A stretch of 64,000 bases of DNA from Azadirachta indica (GCA_022749755.1 CM040445.1:2997182-3061181), one strand, 5' to 3'; positions 24,441 through 38,160 are shown, numbered from the stretch's first letter. The notes: generated from the letters alone by a model not told the origin. A program made the numbers and translations.

Positions 24441-25016
24441 ATCGAAAAATTGAGCAGTCACATTGCGCACGCTAGCGTTTCAGTAAAACCTCAAAGGTCA
24501 AGGCTGTGTTTAGTTTTTATTCATAGAAGTACGGTACTATTTAGCACTCAAGATAGATTGGTGATGTTTTGACGAGAGGATAGCTGTCGCTCTAGCTCAG
24601 GAGAATAATGTGTTCGTCTTAAATGAGGCATTATTGGTCATGTTCTGGTCAATTTGGCAATGTTTGCTCAAGTGCGAGGGAGAATTGTGTTCAGGACTTG
24701 TTATTGAAAGGTCATCTGTAAATCGTTGTTAACTAAAGTTTTCAGTAAAAATACTATTTTCACTGAAAATTGAGGGGTTTGGCATTTGGTGTTTGGGAAG
24801 ATAACGTCGAGCTTGTGAAATTAATAGGTTTGATGTTAGCAAACCCAATGTCTAGTCAGTCTTAGCGCACCTTATTCAAATCAACTTAGGAGGGATGCTA
24901 CTTGGATGTCATACGGATGAATACGCTTAGATCGGAAGGATTGGCATAGTATCATTGGGCTAATAGGATCGTTAATCTGTTTGAGTCCTTGCGCAAAAGA
25001 GAAATTGGAAGTAGTA
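24441..25016. other. Intergenic, possible retroelement flank
   Basis: Mixed-composition DNA containing a strong imperfect palindrome; it could be the promoter-side end of the decayed element. No gene. Confidence 0.4.
24739..24769. repeat. 31-base imperfect palindrome (14-bp arms)
   Basis: Arms 24739-24752 and 24756-24769 pair over 13 of 14 positions (one A/C mismatch) around a 3-base loop ACT. Outer stem is TTTTCAGT/ACTGAAAA. Confidence 0.85.
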
Positions 25017-25306
25017 GTTTTAATTTGAGACGAACTAGAATTCTGCTAGATATACTCCGGATTATGTAAGAATTCCTAATGCCATTAGGATAAGAAAACT
25101 ATCACATATATAAATCACATTCTTCTCTTGATAGATTTGTTCACGATTCTCTGAAAAATTAGTTTTAATTTGAGGCAAAATGGGATTTTGCTAAATACAC
25201 ATTAGATTATGTTAAAATTCTTAATATTATTAGGATAGGAAAACTATTGCCGACATAAAAATCACATTCTTCTCATATAGATTTATTCACAATTTTATGA
25301 AAAATA
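25017..25306. repeat. Diverged 145-bp tandem duplication
   Basis: Unit 1 (25017-25161) and unit 2 (25162-25306) both start GTTTTAATTTGAG and share ATTAGGATA-GAAAACTAT and AAATCACATTCTTCTC. Roughly 75-80% identical by eye. Each unit contains a TATA-like motif ahead of TCACATTCTTCTC, reminiscent of the promoter part of Copia-type LTRs, so these may be nested LTR fragments. Confidence 0.8.
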
Positions 25307-26500
25307 AGCAATAAAGTATTTTTTCTTTTGAGCGAAGAACAGAAAAATTCAAATGTTTACTATGTAGTATTGAAGTAACAAATTTCAATATTAACATATA
25401 CCTATACATCCGTTTGTTTAATTAATTACAGGTAGCTAATTAAATAAGCAAGAGTCAGTTTCTTGTCAAAACATTACCTAAATTCTAAAAGCACTTGCGT
25501 AACCTGAACATGCAATCTCTATATAAATAAATAAATTAATATAATAATTATGGTGGTTGATGTTGTTGAGTTAATTAATCCTCTCTATATATATATGTTT
25601 AGCAAAGCCTTCTGAAAATATGAGGTTTCTGCCTGCTTAATGCATGTTCGATCTCTCTTGCATTTATGCATGATACATATATGTATATATAGAACTGAAA
25701 CTTATACGTATATGTTTGAACAAATGCAGTTAACAGTTAATCTTGTTTGCTCTGAAGAAGAAAATCAATCAATGAACGATAGCCAACTTAGTTAATTTTC
25801 ATAATCGAACCATGCATTTTCTAGTTATAAATTAATATATATATATATAAAATAAAAGTTCGTTGTTTTTTAGTTAGAGCTAAATATTATTTCTTTAAAT
25901 AGTGAAACCAAATACATAGAGAGATTGTATGTGCTTTCATTTTCACAAGACCAAACCATCGATCATATAATATTTGTATATGTAGAAGGCGCATTAAAAC
26001 CATGCCTAATTGCTGGCTTTTCGTTTTATCTTGGACATTTACAACATACATACATAAATACATACATACATACATACATATATATATATGTTGATATAAA
26101 GCAACAGGGAAATGGCACATCCAACTCCAATCAATTGGGTATAAGTAATTAAAATCAAATATATATACACACACATTGCCCACATATAAACCCAGCTAGC
26201 TTTATTAATTAACGAAAAATTTAATGAAAATAACCAAAACTTGAGCTAAATTTTTATGAATGTTTACTGTTTAAAATTTATTTTAAAAATGATCCATTTA
26301 AATTTTTTTAACAGAAATATTTATTTTTAAAAATTTTTTATAAAGTTATTTTAGTTCAAATTGATCATTTTTTAAATATATTTTAAATAGTAATCATTTT
26401 AAAAAAAAATTAGATTTAAAATTTACTTACTATTGAAAATGTTCCTTAATTAATGTCATGTGAATGTAAGAGATGTATACTCAACAAAAACTTTAGGGGA
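25307..26500. other. Intergenic, AT-rich
   Basis: No gene. Contains a CATA-type repeat (about 26043-26090) and several AT microsatellites. Confidence 0.6.
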
Positions 26501-27612
26501 AAGCACAGTTATTCTCCATATTTTAAAATAAATATTAAGTACATTCTACATTAAAAATATTTGTCAACAATATCCTCTTTATTATATTTTTTTTTGTCAC
26601 AATAAAACTTTAACCAACTTTCAGTATTAAAATTACTTAAACTCTTCTAACTTATATCGACCCATATAACCCGTATAAATATTACTAATTTTATATATCT
26701 TTTATAGATAAATTGTAAAATATTGTAAAATATTATAGTGTACTTAATTTCTAAATCTAGAAAAAATATAGGCACAATACAGAACAGTATGTAACTCGAC
26801 CAAATCCAAACATTATAGTCAATATAAGCACAAGACCATTTGAGATTTCAATAATTTCCATTTTTAAGATTCAAAAACATTTTCATTTTAGCACCAAAGT
26901 ATATATATATATATATATATATATAAGATTTAAAAACTTTCACTTCCTTATTTTCTGTCAAAATTTTCCAAACATCTAACCAAAAGTTAAAAACAAAAAA
27001 GGCGAAGTTTCACTTTAGAGAAGAAATATTAAGCAGTGGCGATATCGGTGCATTGCAATGGTAAGTGGTGGTCTTGAGCAAGAAAGGACAACAGACAAAT
27101 CTTGGTGACAGTGGCAACAGAAGAGCTTTGGTCGTGTGAGTGGGATAGCAATCGAACAGCTTTGGCTGTGATTGAGACTTGAGAGGCCGAGCGAGAGTCT
27201 TTGGTCGTGAGTGAGAGGCGCGGGCAAGTGGCTTTGACAGCAAAGATCCATGGGCTAATGCCGTGATCAGAAACTTTGCACGGCAGGAGTAGGAGGGGGT
27301 GGTGCAATGAGAGAAGGTCTAGGCGATGCATGTGATGTTAGAAAGTGAAGATGGTTTAATTCTTGGAATTAGGGTTGCAGTTTCTTTTTAATTTAATTTT
27401 TAAATTTGGGATTTTAATTTAATTTTTAATATTACTTTATTTTTAGTAAAAATAATATTATAGTTTTGAAAAATAATGTACTATACTTTTTTACAAGTTA
27501 ACAACAATAAAAAAAAAATAATAATGAAAAATGTTCTATTAATAAATATTTTTGGGCTTAACAGTGTACTTGACATTTATTTTTAAAAGGATGAAAGTCC
27601 TTTTAAGTGCTA
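26501..27612. mobile_element. Candidate TIR (MITE/MULE-like) element, ~1.1 kb
   Basis: The left end (26501-26590) and the reverse complement of the right end (27515-27612) align with about 70% similarity: both begin AGCAC and share TTTTAAAA-TAAAT, AAGTACA and AAAAATATTT. The interior includes a GC-rich 300-base block (about 27000-27340), unlike its flanks, possibly captured host sequence. No transposase frame. A target-site duplication was not evident. Confidence 0.45.
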
Positions 27613-30600
27613 TTTATTTAAAAGGATAAATATTTATGGTCATATTGTTATTTAAATAAAATATATGTATTTAAAATATAATAAAATAATAAAAATAATA
27701 AATTTATAATATATTAATAAATATTTATATTATTAATACATTCTAAAAGATAATAGTATTTATTTAATTAATATATTTTATATAAATATATTGTATTTTT
27801 TTAATAACTATTATTATATAAAATATATTTATAAATTATCAATAAATTAAAATTTTTAAAAATATTAGAATAAATTTGTAAGATTAAAAGTTAAAAAGGT
27901 TGAACAGTGACTTGTTCAAAATCTTATTATAATCAAATATTTATGTATATATAATGTGTGTGTGCGTGGAAGCAATAGATGATTACGTGGTCCCCAAAGG
28001 ATGAGTTAATTTTCATGAAGAAAATCATGCAGATTCCTAAACCAACCAATTACATATTTGATGAATTTTTTTTTTTTAAGTAAATGGACAAATCCAACCC
28101 AACCCAACCCAACCCCATTTATACTAAAGTTAATTTGCCAACCATAACATATGACTCCAGACTCATTACTAATTACTTAAAAAGATCTTTCATTATATTA
28201 ATTAATTTTAATGTCAATCTAATCTTATATTAATTATTTTTTTTTTTTTGAATCTAACATTTTTTATAGCACTTGGCCACCCTTGTCGAGTTTTTATTTA
28301 ATTAATTATTGCACACTTACATTAAACTATATATATCATCAAAACCAACACGTAGGAAACCATCATAATACGTATATATATATATATATACATATATGTT
28401 CAGTTTAATGTTATTAAGTAACAATATATATTTATTAAGAATATAAATTTAAATTGCTATATATAAGGTTAATTTATACCATGTGAGGGAGCTAGCTAGA
28501 TAGTTTGGCAGGTATTATTATAAATTTGGCAGAATTGCTGTAGATAAAATTAGGTATATATGAAGAAAAAATGGTCAGTTTGTGATCTGATAAGATAAAC
28601 TATTTGTCGGGCGAAAACTAACAACTGTCGTTAACTAATAATTGGGTGTGGCAGAGATATATATACTCAATTTCAACGTTAATGCTGGGTTATCACTTAT
28701 CACTATGTATATGTACAGTACAATTCATCAATAAGAATTTCGTAATGCACTTTCTTTTTCATTGATTGTTTAACCTTCCATATACTATATTTCACAATCT
28801 TATGATATATTTTAAAATAATTTTATGTAAATATATGTTTTGTACAACCGTTAATTTAATTCTAAACCTAATGTTTTCTGAATTTACTTAGAGCACGTTC
28901 AAAAGTGTTATTAATGATACTGTAAATATATAGTGTTTGAAAGAATGAAATTATTTTTTGAAAGTTTTGAGTTGTGAACACAATTAATATAAAAAATATT
29001 CATATTTCTTTTCTTTTTCTTTTTTTTTTTTTTTTTGTCATAAACACTAAGATTATTTGAAGACCTATCATTTTCTATACGTAAAAAAAAAAAAAAAAAA
29101 TTGTTGGTATGGGTGTTATGTTGTTGGCATATCATATTCCGTGGGATAATGTGAAAAACAGATGCATAATATGAGAAGAATCAACATGTATCACTATTAT
29201 TATTAATTTTAATTATTGGAACAATATATTGAAGATGGATTTGCCCACAATGTATCATCCTCTTTGCTCTAGTTTTATGTACCAATCATATTGATTTACA
29301 TCAATTTCAAACTCCTATTCTGTATTAATCATCGTGTCGGCTTTATGATAATATACAATTCAATTTGTCATGAGACTGATGTGATCATTGAGCAATTTTG
29401 TACTTGGAAGATTACAATATTTTTGGCTGTTAAATCGTAATGAAGCATCACTTAAAGAAAGAATAACTACTTCAGAAGAAGGATAAACTACAGCAGCAGC
29501 AGCAAAATGCACAGTGATGTACAAGTTTTTATTTTGATGATTTGGAAAACATATACATTTGCTTCTTTTATATATATATATATATATATATATTCCCCAC
29601 TATGTGTTCTTCTAGAGCTATATAACTTTTTGCAATTAAAGTTTGGATTTATATGTTCTTAATATATAATTATAAAAGATATGATTAAAAAAATTGTACT
29701 TTTTTCAACGTGATATACATAAAGTGATTCCATCCTGCATAGTATTCATATTATGGGCTGCCTTCTGCCTCTGAAGATCTATATATATACATACAGAGAG
29801 AGAGAGATCATAATTCTCTTATTAGCATAAATTCTGAAGCTTTAAACTGGACAGGATTTACTGAAGTGAACTCCTCAACTAATTATAAGACGGCAGAATT
29901 CGAATCTAACATTTGTGTTGTGTTTGTGTTTTATTCTCCTGAGAAATTATGTATCCTCGACGATTTGCAATGAGCCTTCGATTTGGTTTCAAGAAAATTA
30001 AAAAGGGCCTCTGACTGGAAAAGGCTTGGGCCTAATTATCCTTTACTTACGGATCCACAAACGGGCCAGCCTCATCCATGTAATCCTTTTAAACCAGGCC
30101 GTCTCACGATTAGGAATGACCAGCAGTTCATTTAGATTTTAAATAAACCGACATGTCGTCATGTCTTTATTAAATGTCTTTCCAGTACTTGGTTTACACA
30201 AAAAAAGGGAGTCGATCGAGCGAAAAACAATAATCCGAAATCGAGTTGGCGTTCAAACGTCAATGCAAGAATAAAAAAAGGTCATTTTTTAATGAGGACA
30301 ATTTCTATAAGCACCTGGTTTACATAATTCTTTGTAAGAATTGATGAAAGCATATTCGAAAAATTAGGTTCAAAATAATTTCGTATCTGAATCTATATAT
30401 ATAGATTTGGACACACACACACACACACACACATATCTATATATATATATATATATATATTGTAGACTTGAAGCTTCTGAATACACTCATTAATCTTCGA
30501 ATTTTACTCTGCGTGGTTTGGTTCTACCATTTTTCATTTATTATTATTATTCTCATATATAGCTAGCATATATGCATGCAGCAATACATATATAAAATGG

Positions 30601-30867
30601 GATGTCTTCGTGAATGGTGTCGTTGGTGGGGAACATGAATTAATGTTTGAATGCGCGAGTTATTCCAGTAAGTTCTCGCAAACTCTGGAGGGATCGAATT
30701 AATTAAATATATACTAGATTTGAGAGAACCAATCATATTGGACATTGGTCAGCCATTATTTTCCCATGCCAACTTGCTTTATTATTTCAATTTATACAAC
30801 TTGTAACAAGTTAAGCTTATTAGTTCACTGCAGCATGCGCCTAATTATAGTTATAACCGTGATCTCT

Positions 30868-30898
<31 letters not shown>

Positions 30899-33800
30899 AC
30901 GCTCAGGGTTTAAATAATCCGACGACCAACTTGTAATTTCGTTTGGGTTTATTAATTTTGCATAACATAAGAGGAAAGCAGAACTAATTAATATATACAA
31001 TAATGTCTGATAGCAGATTGTCATACACATACATCTGAAACCCTAATTAATTGCTAATTAGTAAGTGCCAACCAGTAACTCGTTGCAGATTTAATTGCAG
31101 TTGCACTAACCTAGGAGAATTTGACACTAACAAACATATAATAATTAATAAACAAAAGAAAAAACAAAATGAGTGGCTCCTGTCTTGCCTAGAAACTTGT
31201 CTCTTCGAAACGTCATAAAGTTTTGTTTGCTTTGACATCTTTGATCGATGGGAATCAATCATCAATGCCAACCTCTCCTCCTTTTCTTTTTTTAAATTGT
31301 CATAATAGTGTTTTTGCTTTCTGCTCTCAATGCATGAAAGCAAGAGAAGGTGCCGCTGCTTTAAGTTCTACACGTGCACTGCTTTTTCAACTCCTGCTGC
31401 TTTCTTACGAAGCTAAACTCCCAACTCCCAAACTGTAACATCCTCCTAAGTCCTAACCTAGCATATCAACTTCATTAATATAGTATTAAGCTAATTGAGA
31501 GTTGATTAATATAAGTTAACCCTTATTAGATCCTAATTAATTATTCATCATGATGTTAATTTGTTTACAATTGTTTCATACTTACCCACATGCTGGATAT
31601 TAAAACAGCAAACAGTTGAGTTGATGCACGTTGCTCTTCTTTTATACACACGCGCGCACAAACACACGTATATTTAATCACTAATTAATTATTCCAAGCG
31701 ATAATCAAATTATATATATATATATATACACACACACACATAACATGAACCTACTTTAAAGCCTTGCAATTCTAATCATTCAGATCAGTTACTATTCACA
31801 GTTCTTGTGTATATTATGCTAAGATTTCTGTTGTTGTCTAGAAATTTATTAGCAGAATCAACTATGCTACACTATTATCAGAAACAAAAAAGATTGTTGC
31901 ATGCAGAAATTATGAATTTAGAAAAAGTTTTGCTCATTCTTAGATACATGTATTTTTCGTATTCCCAATCTTCTACTAGCTTGTCGGTTGACCGAAGTCT
32001 ACCCTACCCAAGTAAAGTTGTGCTAGTCTACATAGGATACGCATTACTAAAACTCACGTAACCATTAAACAATTAAATTATAAATTAGCATCAATTAATT
32101 AGGTCGGTGTTAATAAGTTAATTTCGATGGTTAAAATCTTGTTTAAGTGTAGCTCGCTGTTTAAGGTCTCCTTCACCGACATAGAGATGCAAGAGAGATA
32201 AGAAAATGAAGGTATATCTAGTTATAAATTGCAGTAAAACATGGTATCTGGGCATTCGAGGAATATAAAATAATAGGTAAAGACTTGAAGATAATATGTT
32301 TATAAATAAATAGTACAAAGGCATATGGTAAGGAGATCGTTGTATATCTTTCTTGGAGTTTCAAAAACTGTTGGTATTAATAAGCTCATTCTGAGAAATT
32401 AAAAACCAACAGCCCACTGGATTTGAAAGTAAATAAAGAAATAAGGGTTCCTCGTGACATTGAGCACAGTCTTCGCTGTCCATTGGATCAAGGTCATGTG
32501 CACCGAGATGCACGCTGAGCACCACCACCTCCATTTTTTATTAACATCTCACTACTGTACTGTAATATTTAACAACTGATCATCGATGAATATAGATATA
32601 TATATATATATATTTATGAATAAGAAGAGATCAGCATCACCTTTAATTGCCTTAAACCAACTCTATCGTTTTCTGTTTGTTTCTGTCAATTAATTTTCTT
32701 TTGTCCAGAATCTTTGTTTTGCGTCATGCATACGACTCACAATTATTATGTGTATTGATCTTGATCATCAGATGTAGGCATGAATCAGCTCGCAGTCACC
32801 CAGAGTCGTCGATGGATATTATTAATTTCTCTTCTAGTTCTAGAAATACTCAGTGAATTTTCTTTTTTACTACTCGAATTTTAAGAAGATGTTGTTTGCA
32901 TCTAATGAATCGAGGAGCCGGTAATTAATTAATTTAAGTTCGTGTAATGAATAAAATTAAGTAACCCTAGCTAGGTAGCTCATTATGTATATTGCATCAA
33001 TGCATGCATAAAATTGGGAATTCTTTTGCTGCTATTTGTCTTGCATGAACATGGGAGGATCGATGAATATGTGGGGTTGGAGTTTTTTATTTTATTTTTT
33101 ATTTTTTGGTGGTTGGGAATAATAATAATAATTGTCAGGATCAGTAGCCTATGATATGGAAATCATTAAGGTGATTAATCAGATCTCCAACCTTTCAACT
33201 ATTGGAGGAATCAGAAGCACGTGTATATGGAAAAATCATGTTCAGGTTGCCTCTATTATTCAGTTGACTGAAAATCAGAAAAAGCGTATAAAGGCCGAAG
33301 AAAATTAGATCAATGTCACATGAAAACACAATATATTTCTGCATGCCATGTTAATTTGCCAACTTGTGATGTTTCGGTTTTTTGCAATTAATATTTAGAT
33401 TTCCAGCCAGGGACCATCAATTAAAGATCACATACCACCTTTTTTTAAATGTATATATATATATATATATATTATGATAAAAAGAATTTCATGAATTTTA
33501 AATAAAAAATTAGGTGTCATATATGTTAAGAAAAATAATTAAAAAATTATGTAGATACCTTTGTCATGCCAGTTAATCATAGTTTTCCTTTTGGGTAGAG
33601 CTACTAAGTTGTATTGTGTGTCAGAAAAAGGGCAAAAAAGGAAAAAAAGCCAATTAATTAATGAAGAGAATTTGATCTCTTGATATATATATATATATAT
33701 ATATACACGGCAAAATGGAATAAAAAAGTTCGAAGATTAAAAGGTAAATTATAAGTAGGATAGTCATTTTGGGTAAGAATTATTTGCATGCCACACACAC

Positions 33801-34674
33801 ACACATGCATATATATATATATATATATATGAAAAATTTTTAAAAAGAAATATATGAATAATCTGATATCGTTTTATTGTAGTATCAAAAGATTTAGTGT
33901 TTATCCACTTCATGAGACACTTTTGAGAAGAAGAAATGAAAAAATCATGCATGTAATTGAAGAAGATTGCATATGAACTCATTAATATTTAATCTTTATA
34001 ATTAAGAATTTGATTTTGTTTTGTCTATATATACCATCAATTATGCCATTCAAGACGCAGTTATACGTGCAATTTTTTTCTACGTTGCGACAAAATACAA
34101 TCATGAAACAAAATAACATCGTGATTTCACTTTTGACTAACTTATTATTAGTAACAAAACCTAAAATAGTTATAAATAAATAATATTAAAAAAAAAAAAA
34201 GGAAAAGGAAAAACCTTTGCTCCGGAGCTGGCTCGGGGGAACGCTCGGGCCGCCGAGATGCCACGTGTGATGTGATTGATGATGCCTGCTGCTGGTATGA
34301 ATCCGGTTGGGGCAACAACATGGAGTGTTGGATTATAACTTTTGACTGGTCAATGCTATGAACCATGACCTGCATTAATTAATTAATTAATTAATTAATA
34401 CCAAAACAGTCACTCAGTGAAGATTTTTCTCCTTTTTTTTTTCAAATAAAATTTTAACACTACTGTTGTGTTGGACATAATAAAATAAATAACATGTGGC
34501 ATTGCGTGTAGAGACTGAGCAACTGACACACACTCGCTGGCTCAAAATTGAGCACATCTCAATCTTAAGAGTTTGAGAGATCAAATTCTACGCTGTTCTA
34601 CTTGGGAACATACACACAGAGAAATACAGTATGGCGTATCTCTAGAGACTTGATTGATTCTCTCTCGAAAACCC
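27613..34674. other. 7-kb gene-free AT-rich region
   Basis: Near-continuous AT-rich DNA with AT microsatellites (about 28375-28390, 29570-29593, 30425-30460, 30871-30898, 33455-33472, 33683-33704, 33810-33830), (CA)n at 30410-30433, four AACCC copies at 28096-28115, and an ATTA array at 34375-34399. Short ORFs here have no recognisable features. The last several hundred bases are promoter of the second PRE gene and contain a CACGTG G-box at 34262. Confidence 0.55.
30871..30898. repeat. (TA)14 microsatellite
   Basis: Uninterrupted TA dinucleotide run in intergenic DNA. Confidence 0.95.
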
Positions 34675-34682
34675 TATTTAAG
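34675..34682 (+). promoter_or_regulatory. Possible TATA-like element of the second PRE gene
   Basis: TATTTAAG, followed about 30 bases on by CT-rich DNA typical of a plant leader; this would give a leader near 275 bases to the ATG. Confidence 0.35.
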
Positions 34683-34979
34683 TACAAGCTTACCTTACTT
34701 ATTCCTCCCATGCAATTGTCTTCTCTTCTCCACTCTCCAACGCCACTACTTGTGTTCTTGTGCTCTCTCTCCCTCTCTCTTTTGTCTCTCATATCTCCAT
34801 CACTTGTCTGTCACTTTTGCTTATCTTCTTTCTTTGAGTTTCGCATTGTTTATTTTCTTCTTTGTAGCTCACTTTGTTACTGACAAAGTTACTTCCCATA
34901 GCTCTTCTTTGGGTTCTAATATTCCTTTTGTAACTTTCATTTGTATTTCAAGTAGCATATACTATAAAGGATATATAAG

Positions 34980-35904
34980 ATGTCCAGCAGAAGGTCACGA
35001 TCAAGGCAATCAGGATCTTCAAGGATCACTGATGATCAGATCAATGATCTTGTTTCCAAATTGCAACAACTTCTCCCAGAGCTTCGCAATAACCGCTCTG
35101 ACAAGGTGTATATATACATATGTGTGTGTGTGTGTATACTCCAGTTCTGTATAGCTAATTTTTATTTTTCATGAACTAGCTATATTCTACTAAGTAGCCC
35201 TTCCTTGCTTGTCTATAGACATTGTTTTTGCGAACGGTGAAGTAAAAATCTCAGTAGTCTTGGACCTTGTTATTTGGATTTTGGACTCAGAGTTCACCAC
35301 CGCCTAAATTGTGTACTGTGCTTTCTCCCTTGCCAAAAGAAGAATTTGTGCTAGATAGGATGTGATCCTTATGAGAATGTCCCATGCATGATTAAATAAT
35401 CGTATTTGGAGAATTATTGAAATTTTGAAAGTTTTACAATTTACTCCTCTTTCAATCTTGGGCTTTGCCTTTGCTTACTCTGGTCGTGAAGTAAGAAAGG
35501 AAAATTAAACCACTTAAGCAAAGCATGCAGGAGGTTGCAGTATTGGGAGGTTCATTTTTGCAAATTTCCTACGAAAGGATGTAAAGATTGATAGAAAAGT
35601 TCAGCTCAAGTTAAAACTTACTTAGGCTTAGAAATTGCTCAAATATATATAGCTGACTCTATTTAATTATTTCTGCTACACATATTTAATGGAAGCATTA
35701 TTAACTCAAATAAAATTTTCTGCTAACTGGAAAATTGATTATTATTGTTTGCAGGTTTCGGCTGCCAAGGTATTACAAGAGACATGCAACTACATAAGAA
35801 GCTTACATAGAGAGGTTGATGATCTTAGTGAGCGACTGTCGGAGCTATTGGCAACAACTGATACTGCACAAGCTGCAATAATCCGGAGTTTACTCATGCA
35901 ATAA
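34980..35904 (+). CDS. PRE: PRE/ILI-type atypical bHLH protein (second copy)
   Basis: Two exons, 34980-35105 (42 codons) and 35755-35904 (49 codons plus stop), give 91 residues. The intron position is identical to the minus-strand PRE gene at 4.0-4.5 kb. N-terminus [19 protein letters not shown], helix 1 ([15 protein letters not shown]), loop NNRSDK, helix 2 ([32 protein letters not shown]), and the canonical C-terminus [12 protein letters not shown]. It closely resembles Arabidopsis PRE3/PRE6-type proteins. Lacking basic DNA-contact residues, it should act by heterodimerising with growth-repressing HLH proteins such as IBH1/PAR1, releasing elongation downstream of gibberellin, brassinosteroid, auxin and light. 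A long CT-rich leader precedes the ATG. Confidence 0.94.
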
Positions 35905-37800
35905 ACCTGAAAGTAGAGGAGTACTTTTTTTATGTAATAGGCAACCTTCTATCTTCATAAGTTCTCATTCTGTGCTTCTCTCTCTAGGTCTTTTGTCAGT
36001 AGACTAATATTTTGAACGTAGTTCCAGTTTTAATGGTTAGAGAGAATCTTTTCTGCGAAGTTGTGTTTATGTAATGAATATAATAAAAAAAGGACTTCTT
36101 CAGTACTCAAACACATTGTCTGTCTCAATCTCTGCATATCGATCGACCGCTTTTAGATGTATGGCGAAAAGTATTTGTCCGTAGATTGGATTTAGCACTT
36201 GCCTTCATACATATAAAAAAGCCAAGGTCCTTTTCTTTTTCCTCTTTAATGAGACTAGCTAATTTATATATATATGCAGTAGCCAGTGTGATAACCCTGA
36301 ACTGGGTGTCGAAAATGGCAAGACATTGAGAATGTTGAACCCTACCAGCTGATAATAGTGAGTTACCGATATTGCTCGGTTATTAGACAATTAATATTTA
36401 TTATTTCAACAGATCGATCGCCCATCTCACTTATATATATATATATATATATATTTATATAAGTTGAGCATTACCTTAAAATATAACATGAATCAAAGGT
36501 TTTCAATACAGCAGTAGTAATTAATGAAGCACTTTTCGTGATCTAGTCATAGCAAGCACAGGAAAAGCATCAAAGAGGAAGACAGAAATTAAAGAAGTCT
36601 TTTTTTGTTGGGAGGGTATGGGGGAATATAGCTTAGGGTATGGGTAGTCCTGGCTAACGCACTGAGAAACAAATCGAAAAGCTGCAATGGGATAAGTAGC
36701 ATTGACTTTGTCTTTGTCCTCCACTCACATTTATAATAATGCAGTAGCAAACAGGATAATAATAAATCAAACATATATTGCGGTTTCCATGCGTGGAGAC
36801 CGTTCCATCACTCCCTGCAATTATATATATATATATATATACTGTAAATTTTTTATTTTTACATAAGAAGAAGGATATATCAAATGCATATAGAAGCATT
36901 GCCGGTATTGACTTTCTGAATAACTCTGACGTTATCATAGCATATGGGCTAAAAGAGAATCACGAGGTCATTAGCTCTACCATTCCATATTGGACTTAAA
37001 TAATTTCTTTAATTAATTTATCTTCGATTTTGCCAATGTCACTTTATTATTTTAGTAACCTTGATCCTAGCTTTTTGGATGCTATATATTGAGAATATAT
37101 ATACACACACATATAGCTTTTTGAATGTCATCTAACTTGAGTATCCTTTTCCTAACTGGTCATGCTAAGGAGTAAACTCTATAATATATAATATATGATT
37201 CATTACATAAATGAAGAAAAGCCCTAAATCTGTTTTTATCTTTAAACTTAAGAACGACTAATAGGATAAATCTCTACCGTGCCTAGAAAAATAAAGAATA
37301 AGCTGTTGAAAGGTAGAGAACTTATTTTATAAAAGGAGATAAATTTGTTAGGAATAATTATGAATAAAAAAGTAAGGAAAACTTATAATTTTGTTGATTT
37401 CTAATTTTTGGTTGGATAAATAATAGAAGAATTCACCCCTATTTATAATATGATACTTTCTTAACCTACGTTAAGATTATACTAATACACATATAATTTA
37501 ATGGGTATAAAACTTCTTCTATAAATAGGCATAATACTATCTAAATATTTAATACAAATATTTAAATATTTACTACATTTATTTAAATTTTTATTATTAA
37601 ATATCTATATATTTATTCCATAAATATCTAAATATTTCCTTAAAAATTTCTAAAAATTGAACTACACTATTTCTAAGTCCAAATCTTACAAACCTATTTT
37701 ATTTGAAACAAATTAAGTTTAATTTTTAACAGAAACGCTATTAATTTAATTGATAAACTTGACAGTATGTTATACAATTCCTAATAATATTTTATAATTT

Positions 37801-38160
37801 ATTTTACTTTAGTCTATTTTTTTGGTGGATCTCATTTTAGTTTTTTAGCTAAAACTCTATCAGTATTCTCTCGTAATATCTGTTAAATTAGAATATAAAA
37901 AAAATATTTTCTTATTCATTATGCATCACGAGACACCTTATAGTTTAATGAAGCATGCAACATCATTTTAATCCATACACTCTTTTTTCTTTTAAAAAGA
38001 AAAATAAGTGTTGTTTAATAAAACTGATAAATTTATTTATCACCCTTCTTCCTTTAGATGAATTTAGCAAAATTTAGTTATAGTATGTGCAATACAATGT
38101 CAAACTTATCAACTAAAATACAGTTATTAGAAAATTTTAGGGACTAAAGTGAAAAAAAAA
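37801..38160. mobile_element. Candidate MITE-like inverted-repeat element, ~360 bp
   Basis: Left end reads TTTTACTTTAGTCTATTTT and the reverse complement of the right end reads TTCACTTTAGTCCCTAAAA. Small AT-rich elements with such 'ACTTTAGTCC' ends are common in plant genomes. Boundaries and target duplication are not established. Confidence 0.35.

Noticed and set aside
27010..27331. Overlapping 77-100-residue minus-strand ORFs
   Set aside because: Three frames open at once over the same GC-rich block, typical of stop-poor sequence inside the candidate TIR element rather than a gene.
28096..28115. (AACCC)4 as an interstitial telomere repeat
   Set aside because: The plant telomere unit is CCCTAAA; this is a different simple repeat.
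31047..31343. 98-residue minus-strand ORF with a hydrophobic segment
   Set aside because: No recognisable family, composition biased, no promoter or conservation visible.
31371..31391. Similarity to the miR164 complement or miR408 start
   Set aside because: Several mismatches and no stem-loop with a matching partner nearby.
36780..36830. Reverse strand GATGGAACGGT resembling the PRE exon-1 end
   Set aside because: Only 11 bases match and no bHLH residues surround it.
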